64,000 nt of DNA from Cephalotus follicularis (Eukaryota; Streptophyta; Magnoliopsida; Oxalidales; Cephalotaceae), in the NCBI GenBank assembly GCA_001972305.1, contig BDDD01005168.1, forward strand, positions 1 through 64,000. Direction: 5' to 3'. Shown one piece after another: positions 55,254 through 64,000 of the stretch. The translations under genes were made by a program, and so were the position numbers. Every line of letters begins with the position of its first letter. The stretch's first letter is position 1. Below the pieces are notes generated by a model, which was given only the letters and a program-made list of their open reading frames with translations, did not search any database and was not told the origin of the DNA.

Positions 55254-57570
55254 TGTCACACCTCTCTTTAATTAACACATGGTTAAGCATTTAATCCAGT
55301 ATTTACCAATATTTGAAAATTTTAAACTTTTGCAGAAGCATAAAATAATACTGGATTGTTCAACATAGCATACACATGTAACCCATACTACATGCTTAAG
55401 ATTATTACAAAACAGAGTTATATATTACATATTGGAAATGTAAATAAAACAAGGGGGTACGAATTAATTAAAATTACAACCTTAAAATAAACCTTCAGAG
55501 CAAAGCTTCAGCAGCGCGTCTCCACTTCCTTCGTTAATCTGAAATTGTAGGTATTAACCTTTTGTCTACTCGGCTATGTAGGAATTATGCATGAAGATGA
55601 ATATAAAGATGTAATCATGCATGACAGTTTATATTTTAAAACAGTATATATATGTCATTATATATAAGCAACCATGCCAAGTGGCTACAAACAGTCAGAT
55701 ATCAAGAATACCACAAAGGGTACAAACAGTACAGTTGTCCGAAGACCAGTAGTGGGTGTCAAAAGTCGCTACCTCCTAGACCCAACGATGCACCACCTAA
55801 CTACCACCATACACTATGATAATGATATAAAAGGAAAACAGTATTGTCGGCACTTAGCGGGCAATTAACAGTCACGATCTGCATTGCAGATAGGTTTTGT
55901 GTATAAGCTCTAGCCAACTCCTTGCACCTAGGCCCACCTCTAAAGTCCGTGATACACCCCGATCACAAGTCCATCAGACTATCAATCACAAATAGTACAT
56001 TACAGTTATTACATATATAATGTAATATAACAATAGTTCTCTTTTGCGAAAATAGTAAAACAGTTTAGTAGGTTCTCATTTCGAGAAAACAATAGAGTAA
56101 CAGTGTTTCTCATTTTGAGAAAACAATACAATGGAAAAACTTTAATTGTGCATATAGCACTCGGTCCTTGAAAACCTTAAAATAGTAGTATTTATGTAAA
56201 ATACTTGATAGGCATAAAATATCTATAACAGTAAGCAATATGCAATGCATAACAGTACATTCATTAGCAGTTCAAGGATCAAACAGTGGATAAACAGTAC
56301 ACTCAATATCACTTTAGAAGAATCCAAACAGTAGTGATTAAGTTATTCAACTCCTATATTATGAATGCTCATAGCAAGGACTGATGGTTGGAATCATCCC
56401 ATATGGAAGCCAGTGTAATCAGTAGAATTGAACATTAAATAGGCATTTAAGCGTCGACAGTTTCTACTAAAGTGCCGACAGTTTCTTCCCAAAGCATTGA
56501 CAGTTTATTCTAAGCGTCGCTGGTTTCATCTACTCAAAGCGTCAACGGTCACTTATTAATCATTGACGGTTTCTAGCGTTCATGCGATTTTACAGTAACA
56601 GAGCATGCATTTCACAATTCAATTCACTCCAATACCAACATGCAAACAGATATAAACCATCTTGACATAATATACATGATATATCTTCAAAATCATGTCA
56701 TAAACCCTACCTTAAATAGCTATCCCAGAATCAATTAATTGATTCTTCTCTTTGGAGTTCCAATACTCAACCAATTCAATCCAACTTCAATTCAAGAATT
56801 CAATCTATGTTTACATGTTAAAAGTAGATATAGAATGAAGAATCAGTATATATATATACCACTGATTAACTCTTATACTAACACTGAATTCGATTTAGAA
56901 GCTTACCAGTCAAATTCAAGCTTCCAATTTTCAACTTTGAAACTCCCTTCCTTGCATGAACTTACCACAGTAGATGATTCCTCTTTTCCAAGACGTTTTC
57001 TAACTCTCTTTCACTCAGTAAGATTCTAACTTTCAATTCCACTCATAAACGTAGATGATATAGAGGATTCCCTCAGTGATTCATCAATTTTCTAACTCAA
57101 ATTCCTAGCATTTTCTTTTCTCTCTCTACTGTTTTCTTTCTAATTTTGTTTCCTCTTTTCTGTTTTGTAGGTTGCAGGTGGTTGAAGACACTAATCTCAT
57201 CCATAGTCATCAGCTGGTGGCGTTGTTGACACGTCTCTATAACACCAGTCCTACTCAAGAACAAGTCACGCCATTGCTCTGTTCCAATAGACACGTATCA
57301 CACACATGTCTGTGTGCAAAGCATCAACAATTTCGTTTGAGCGTTGACGTTTAAGCACAAAGCGTCGATACTTTCTCTCTTGGCGTCGACGGTTTGGCGC
57401 CATTTTCTGTTTCTTTATACTTTATTCAACCAACTTTCAATTTAGTTCAAATGCCATCCAATAATAACAATTAACCTAATCCAATGGACAATTAAGCATT
57501 TATTTCAAATCAATGTATAATTTATTTATCAATTGTACAATATTCATTAATTGAAATTGCGGTTATTACA
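55254..57570 (-). mobile_element. 5' LTR of gypsy element E (2317 bp)
   Basis: Minus strand starts TGTAATAACCGC at 57570 and ends AGGTGTGACA at 55254. A weak version of the conserved acceptor-like block lies at 55535-55580. GTCGAC-related words occur at 56450-56578 (GCGTCGACAG, GTGCCGACAG, GCATTGACAG, GCGTCAACGG) and 57332-57396 (GCGTTGACG, GCGTCGATAC, GGCGTCGACGG). The most diverged of the gypsy LTRs here. Confidence 0.8.
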
Positions 57571-58492
57571 ACATACACTTCGGGTTCACTCCCCTTTATA
57601 ATCGAAGTACTACAAAGTAGTTTGGTGATATAGTATAACCTCTATAAGGTTGGATATTGACTAAATACGCTTACTTTAAAACAACTCAAGATAAAATAAT
57701 AACACTTGCTAAAGAATATGAAACTCTTGAAAGAAATTTGATGACCAGGTATTGTAGTGTTGATTGTTGTTTTTTACCAACTCATTCAAGCCTCATATTT
57801 ATATAGTGTTCAGCAAGAAATAGCCGTTAGAGACATTTGAGAGTTTGGAAAACTCTGCCTTTAATTTAGCGTTGATAAGATTTGGCAAATCGTAATCCCC
57901 CGATCAAAGTGTCATCGGTTTCAATCTAAGCATCGACACTTAGATGTTACCGTTACGCCTTACTTTGAGTCTCCCCGTTTAAAACTTCATCGGTTTGGCA
58001 ATTTCAACTCTGAGCTTAGTAAAACGTTACCGCTTTAAAAAAAGCGTCATCGGTTTGGGTGTTATTCAGTCTTGAATCCTTAAACGTTGAGGCTTAGTGT
58101 ACCTTTGTCATCGCTTTGCACAAAGCACTGACGGTTTCCTTTAAGCGTCGCCACTTCAAATGTTTGAGAAACTTCGTGAATTCATTGTGTCAAAGCACTG
58201 GCATGGACTTCTTAACAGTTGGTGCTTCTTGGCTCTAAGCGCAGACGATGTTGAGCTAAGCATCGCCGCTTTAAACGTATTAACTTAGACCAAGTTGCTT
58301 AACTGCTGGCGCTTAACATTTGTCCTTTGACGGTTTATGCCTAAGCGCTGACGGTTAAATTGTAACTGTCGACGCTTTGCCCTGTTTTGCCTGGAAATTC
58401 ACCTTTGTCTCTAACAACTTGCTCATTAAGTGAAAATGATTATATGCAAATATGTTATCATCAAAATTAGGATTGAGATAAAAATGTCAACA
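57571..58492 (-). mobile_element. Copia-like LTR fragment with degenerate GTCGAC words
   Basis: Minus strand starts TGTTGACATTTTTATCTC at 58492, followed by AATTTTGATGATAACA, an opening seen in plant copia LTRs. A TATA-like ACTATATAAATATGAG (minus) lies near 57805-57820. Words such as GCATCGACAC, GCGTCGCCAC, GCATCGCCGC and TGTCGACGCTT occur at 57910-58380. No polypurine tract was found beside it, so the lineage call is weak. Confidence 0.5.
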
Positions 58493-59349
58493 ATATCTAC
58501 AGATATAAAAGAAAAGGAAAAACAATTAGCATATGGTTCGAATTATGTTCTCAAAACATTGCAAATTTGGTCTTTAAATCTGTAAGTATAACCTCCCACT
58601 ATTTTGCACAAATTCCATAACCCTAAAGTATGGAAGACGGGAAACATTTAATTTGAATGATCTCATCATAAGTTGTTTCCTAGTAGTTATCGGAATCCCA
58701 TAACATGTACATCAACACATTTGGTTTACCCAACAACTGTGATGTCCCTTATGGTTAGACAAAACTCTTTTTCCAATTTTATCTTATAAGATTCCCAATC
58801 TTTGTTTTAGCCTATAGGTACTATATGCCCATGAGTTTACTCATCAAGACATAAGTATGCTATTTGAAGTTGAACCCATCTTTGACCACTATGGTGAACT
58901 AAAGATATAACCCTTGGGTTTACCCAACAAGGCTCAATCAATAGCCCATCACTAATGTATATCTCATATTCAATTTATATAAGAAAACTTATCTTAAGCA
59001 AACCTTAGGTTTACCCTACTAGTTATGAGCTATTGACAAGGTTCCTCACATCAATAGCAATGATGAAAGGCAACGGTCAGATACGTGCTTGTCTCCATGT
59101 TCGTTATCACTTGATATTGATTTGATTAGAGGGGTTTGAAGGTCTTTAAGATTAGCCATCCCATTATTAGTCCAGTTAACAGATAAATGGCATAATATGG
59201 AGAGATCGTTGGAATCTCTAGCATGGCACATTTGAACTAAGCATGCATCTCATACATATTATCCTAACGATAATCATGGACTTGTAAACTACTGGTCTTA
59301 TCCTATGTAGTTAATTACAGTAGTGCTAATATCCCATACAAGCCATGGG
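58493..59349. other. Unassigned, AT-rich, probably LTR or non-coding retroelement sequence
   Basis: No domain or long ORF. Phrases like GTTTACCC and CCTTAGGTTTACCC recur (58720-59010). It lies between two copia-type LTR pieces. Confidence 0.35.
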
Positions 59350-61723
59350 TGTTAAAAATATTACAAGTTTAAATTCTTCTTTCTTCTCTTTCGGTCTTCC
59401 ACCACGATGCTCGCCAACTAAACAAACTACTTCTAATTATAAATTAAAAGCAAACTCAATTTCAAATCAAGGGATGTAGAAAAGGGAATGGAGAATGTTT
59501 AAACAGATTACATATTAGGAGAGCAGAGGCATGAAAGCTTTAATTAAAAGAATATTACAAACACCAATCATTAAAGCAATAAAACTACCATACATTCAAC
59601 ACTTGAATAAATGAAACCATTCGTCTAACCTAAAGTCTATGAACTACCATCATGCATTTATTAATTCAATCTCATCGAATATATATATCCAATAGACAAA
59701 TGTATGAGTAATTATGAGCACACAAAACTATAACCAACTCTTGAAAAAGTTTTAAAAATTTTGGGCTCGAGTTACTATTCATTATGGGCTTGGGAGGTAC
59801 AAGGGCCCACCAAGGATTGGGCCTTATTTACTATTCATCATGGGCCAAGAGAGATATTATGGGGAACCAAGAATTGGACCTTAGTGACAATTCATGGTCC
59901 AACCATTTAATTAGGGTTAGGAGTTATGGTTATGGTTATGGATAATTAGGGTTTAGTAAAAACCCTATCAAGTGCCTGTTGGAACTAATTGGTAAGCCTA
60001 GGAAGCATGGATAAAAAAAAAATCTAGATGCAAGCAACCTAAGATGATTTCAGTTTCAACATATAACCAAGCAAACAAAAATTCCAACTCCTCGAAGATC
60101 ATTGATTCTATATTTAGTTAGGTTTATATCAACATATAAAGAAGGAGTAGATCAAGAACACTTACACAAGTGTAGTGACTCCTTCCTTCAAGATTTTCCT
60201 TTGTTGGTTCTTCAAGTTTCCAAGTATAGGAAACCACCAAGGTGTCCACATCAAGCTATCTTTCCACCACCAAGATATCTCAAGCATTTCCTTGCCAAAC
60301 CTTCATCAAAACTATTTGATTCTTGCTTGCTTTGTGTTCGGCAGCATGAGAGAGGGAGATAGAGCCTTTTTGTTTTCTTTTGTTTGCTAGAACAAAAATT
60401 GAAGACTACTTCCTCATTAAGGCATAAAGCCTTAATATAAATACTCTCTCCTTTTAGTTACTTTCTTTGACTTTTCAAAGTAAGTAAATATAAAATTTAA
60501 TCAACATTATACCATACTTAATCTCATTAAGCATAATTAGAAAAGATATCCTAATTATTTATCTCTCATCTGGTATTGGAAATATTAGCTCGTATTATGT
60601 GTGACCCTATGGGTTCACTATTACTCTTGCCGTAGGATTAAATCACGAACTTCGTGATTATCTGATTAGGTATTTATCATCGCATGAAAAACACCTTTAG
60701 AGACATTTTGAATTAAATACTCTTTTAATTCTTTTCCTCTAAGATTAGTTATCAATTAATCTCATGCACCCTACTGGTTGACATCGACATCTAGCAATGC
60801 ATAACGACCCCCAGGTAATATGAATTATCTACGAACCACCATTTACAGGTACATGCATGTATAGTCCTTCCACTGATAATGCTCTAATCAAATCTAGGGA
60901 ATTGAATATGTCAAACCCTAATAATTTAATCTGTAGCTAAGTGATCATCTATCGTCAACCTAAATAATATTAGAGGTGCCCCTCTAATATTCTACCAATC
61001 ACTCACACACTTGACATCGTGGTTAGCCTGGCCAGGCACTTGCTTGCTAACTAAAATCACCCTGAGCATAATCTCCATCTACCAGGAGCAGTGGATCCAT
61101 TATTGCACGATCACATGTCTCCATGCATAAGCATACCATATCCAACTAATGCTTGTATACACTTCGTTGAATATATGTAAGCATCATCAAAAGATAGTAC
61201 CCTATGCACAAGACATCCACTGATAACTCATGTCTAAGGACCACTTGCACTACTGCAAATAAAGAAGTCTATCTGACAGGTGAGTAAAACTCCATGCAGA
61301 CTGTCGTTCTGCGAGTCACCTTCAGTGATCCCGTTAATTAATTAATGATAACCCACGTAATTGCCATAGCATCGACCATGCGAGTGAGTATGAGATCAGT
61401 CACCCTCTACTTACCAAATCGATAGTACGTGATGGTCTATCCAGATTGAACATGCCATGAGTATCAATCCTATGACAAGGAAGATTAAAAATAAGGTTTG
61501 CAGAGATTCCAATTCTCACATATTGATCTCATCAAGAACTTGGTTCTCAAACCTTATTTAAGGATATTCATTTATATATACTTAATAGTAAACATGCATT
61601 AAAGCAATTAAATGAACTCACAACCATTGATAAAATAAACATCTTTATTGAATATAAACTATTATTTACAACATAAAGTAACTACAAACTACGAATTCTG
61701 GCTTGTATGACTTCACTCTAACA
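59350..61723 (-). mobile_element. 3' LTR of copia element F (about 2.37 kb)
   Basis: On the minus strand it starts TGTTAGAGTGAAG at 61723, directly after the polypurine tract AGTGGGAGAT (61724-61733). The other end is placed at 59350 (ATTTTTAACA on the minus strand), which is less certain. AT-rich, no GTCGAC words, no ORF of note. Confidence 0.7.
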
Positions 61724-61736
61724 ATCTCCCACTAAG

Positions 61737-62559
61737 AACTAAAGCCAATTGTCGCAGTGACTCACACCCATAGCAGCAAGATGTCAGTCGAAGACCGCCC
61801 TCAGTAATGCTTTAGTAAGCAGGTTTGTAGTGTTTCCTTCCCCGGGTACACGCTCCACTTTTATATCTCCACGATCAACGATCTCACATATCAGGTGGAA
61901 GCGCATGAGGATGTGTTTAGACTTTGAGTGTGACCTTGGTTCCTTGGCCTATGCTATCGCCCCATTATTGTCACAGTATAAAGATACCAGACCCTCAAAG
62001 TTTGGAACAACAACCAAATCTCTGATGAACTTCTTCATCCAAACACCTTCCTTGGCAGCTTCAAATGCCACAATGAATTTAGTCTCTGTGATTGAATCTG
62101 GAGTGGTAGGCTGCTTGGAACTCTTACAGCTCACTGCACCACCATTTAAGGTTAATAAAACCCTAAGGTTGACTTTGAGTCATCCACATCTATTTGAAAA
62201 TTAGAGTAAGTATAACCTTCAATCTTCAAACATTTTCCTCCATATATCAGGAATAAATCATTAGTCCTGTTAAGGTACTTGAGAATATCCTTGACAGCCT
62301 TCTAGTGTTGCTCAACTGGATCTGACTGATATCTGCTAGTAACACTTACAGCATAGGCGATATTAGGCCTAGTGCAAAGTATAGCATACCTGACGCTTCC
62401 CACTACTGAAGCATGAGGAATATGCATCATCCTCTATCTTTCCACAGGTGTCTTGGGAGACATCTATTTGGAAAGTGAAATCCCATGACAGAGAGGTATG
62501 TAACCTCTCTTGGAATTTTCCATGCTAAAGCGCTTAAGCACTATATCAATATACAAAGA
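61737..62559 (-). pseudogene. pol: RNase H end of pol, copia element F
   Basis: Readable SITETKFIVAFEAAKEGVWM, KKFIRDLVVVP and SLYCDNNGAIA at 61949-62100, the typical copia RNase H end (the usual family form is SEAEY.A...AAKEA.W and CDN..A). The stretch up to 62559 holds the start of RNase H in broken frames. Confidence 0.82.
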
Positions 62560-63240
62560 CTAGGATAATCCAAGCATCATATTAGGTCTATCCCGATAGA
62601 CCTTTATCCCTAGGATATAGGAAGTTTCTCCCAAGTCTTTCATGGAGAAAACTATGGATAACCATGCCTTTACATTCGATAGCATACTTACATCGTTTCC
62701 GATAAGTAGTATATCGTCAACATACAAGACCACAAAAGTCACTAAACTCTCACTAATCTTCTTGTACACACAGGACACATCCTGATTCTTTATGAAACCA
62801 AACTCTTTGATTGTTTCATCGAATCGGATGTTCCATCTTCTCGAAGAATGCTTCAGTCCATAAATGAACCTCTGAAGCTTGCACACCTTCTGGTCCTTAC
62901 CAGTGGGTATGAAACCCTCAGGCTGGGTCATATAAATGTCTTCATCAATGTTCCATTGAGGAAGAAAGTTTTCACATCCATCTGCAATATCTCATAATCA
63001 ATATGTGCAGCTATAGCAAGTATAATCGAAATGGATTTAAACATGGCTATAGGGGAGAAAGTTTCCTCATAATCAATCCTTTCCTGCTGATTGTAGCCTT
63101 TGTCTACCAGCCAAGCTTTGAAGGTTTTCACCTTCTCATCATCTCCAATCTTTCTTTTGAAAATCCATTTGCAGCCCCTTCAGGTGTATCTACCAATTTT
63201 CAAACCTGGTTGGAGTACATGGAGTCCATTTTGGATCTCA
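62560..63240 (-). pseudogene. pol: Reverse transcriptase of copia element F
   Basis: Two overlapping pieces in different frames. 62928-63131: KAWLVDKGYNQQERIDYEET, FSPIAMFKSI and LQMDVKTFFLNG. 62560-62931: MTQPEGFIPTGKDQKVCKL, FIYGLKHSSRRWN and the catalytic box FVVLYVDDILLIG near 62730, then MKDLGETSYILGIKVYRDR. A frameshift near 62930 joins them. The YVDD box is intact. Confidence 0.9.
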
Positions 63241-63321
63241 TGGCTTCAAGCCATTTCTCCGAGTCCATATCTTATATGGCCTCTTTGTAGCTAACCGGAT
63301 CCTCATCATGAGGTTCACCTC

Positions 63322-64000
63322 TTAGGTTCCTTCTATGAGAAAACTACCATAGTATCTCTTAGGTTCCCTAGGCGCACGGGTAGACGTACCCAGAGGTTGT
63401 GTGTCTGTGCGTGATGATGTTTCAAGCTCATCAGGTGTAGAAAGGTCCTCAACTTGTGGAGCTGTGGATTGCTCTTCCAGCTTGATTCTACTCCCATTAC
63501 TGTCTTCCAGCAGGAAGTCCTTCTCAAGAAAGGTAGCTTGCCTGGCAACAAACACTTTGTTGTCAAGTGAGTAATAGAAACAATATCCTCTGATTTCCTT
63601 AGGATATCCTACAAGTTTACATTTTATGGACCTAGAGTCCAATTTTTCTGCCTCTGCTTGCTTGACATATGCTGGCCAGCCCCAAATCCATAGGTAGCTA
63701 AGATTAGGTTTATTCCTATTCAATATCGCACATGGAGTTTGGGTAACAAATTTAGTTGGAATCCTATTCAATATGAGAACAGTAGTCTCCAAGGCATAAC
63801 TCCAGAAAGATAGTGGAAGTTCAGCATCACTCATCATGCTGCGTACCATGTCAAGCAAGGTAGGATTCCTCCTTTCAAACACACCATTATGTTATGGTGT
63901 ACCAGGAGGTATCCACTGAGAAATAATCTCATTATCTCTAAGATAAGTCAAGAACTCAGTGGAGAGATACTCACCACCTAGATTTGATAGAAGAGTGTAG
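63322..64000 (-). pseudogene. pol: Integrase C-terminal half, copia element F (runs off window)
   Basis: From 63882: ERRNPTLLDMVRSMMSDAEL, FWSYALETTVLILNRIPTK, PNLSYLWIWGWPAYVK, and an end with LVGYPKEIRGYCFYY. Upstream to the window edge the frame continues (GGEYLSTEFLTYLRDNE, then SQWIPPGTP) with one stop near 63890 just before the catalytic-Glu region (HNGVFERRN). Typical copia order with integrase before RT. The N-terminus, gag and 5' LTR lie outside the window. Confidence 0.88.

Noticed and set aside
476..58380. CRISPR array as an explanation for the repeated words
   Set aside because: Words are short, palindromic, unevenly spaced and variable, in plant LTRs; no constant repeat-spacer form and no cas genes.

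Overview
The window is a stretch of flowering-plant nuclear DNA made almost entirely of nested, mostly decayed transposable elements. I found no host gene, tRNA or rRNA gene that I can support. The evidence for a plant is a set of plant-type lineages: Ty3/gypsy chromovirus-like elements with long LTRs and initiator-Met-tRNA primer sites, an Athila-type gypsy element with an Asp-tRNA-type primer site, Ty1/copia elements, and a CACTA (En/Spm) DNA transposon with TNP2-like and Ptta/En/Spm-like genes. The species cannot be named from sequence alone. The DNA looks like heterochromatic or intergenic sequence.

Layout. 1-6204: gypsy element A on the minus strand, with gag-pro-pol in one frame broken by stops. 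6205-9885: 3' end and long LTR of a non-autonomous element (LARD-like). 9886-13740: gag and 5' LTR of a second minus-strand gypsy element (B). 13741-15225: 3' end of a copia element. 15226-16971: a patchwork of LTR pieces around a second LARD-like copy with an internal region of only 288 bp. 16972-33814: plus-strand gypsy element D. Its pol is split by a block of nested LTRs (22351-29889), which itself holds a further LTR (24269-28077) with a 476-bp tandem duplication. 33815-34800: unassigned, LTR-like. 34801-53532: minus-strand Athila element split in its protease by a CACTA transposon (38333-49881, target duplication TCG). The CACTA holds a partial LTR running into a 564-base assembly gap and a solo LTR (43666-46511, target duplication TAAGT) sitting exactly at an intron donor. 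53533-57570: gag/protease and 5' LTR of minus-strand gypsy element E, into which the Athila LTR was inserted. 57571-58492: copia-like LTR piece. 58493-59349: unassigned. 59350-64000: 3' LTR and pol of minus-strand copia element F, which runs off the window.

The most unusual signal is a short palindromic word with a GTCGAC core. It is repeated in clusters inside nearly every LTR here, including LTRs of unrelated lineages (chromovirus-like gypsy, Athila and a copia-like piece). Each LTR uses its own flank 'dialect': GCGTCGACGC, GACGTCGACGTC or CAGTCGACTG. The long LTRs also share a gene-like layout. A TATA-like box and leader are followed by a conserved AG|GTAGGGG splice-donor-like block. After a spacer with GTCGAC clusters and LTR-specific minisatellites comes a very conserved block ending CTAAC...CAG|ATTGA, which looks like a branch point and 3' splice site. 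Whether these LTRs carry a real intron and what binds the GTCGAC words are the two questions most worth testing.
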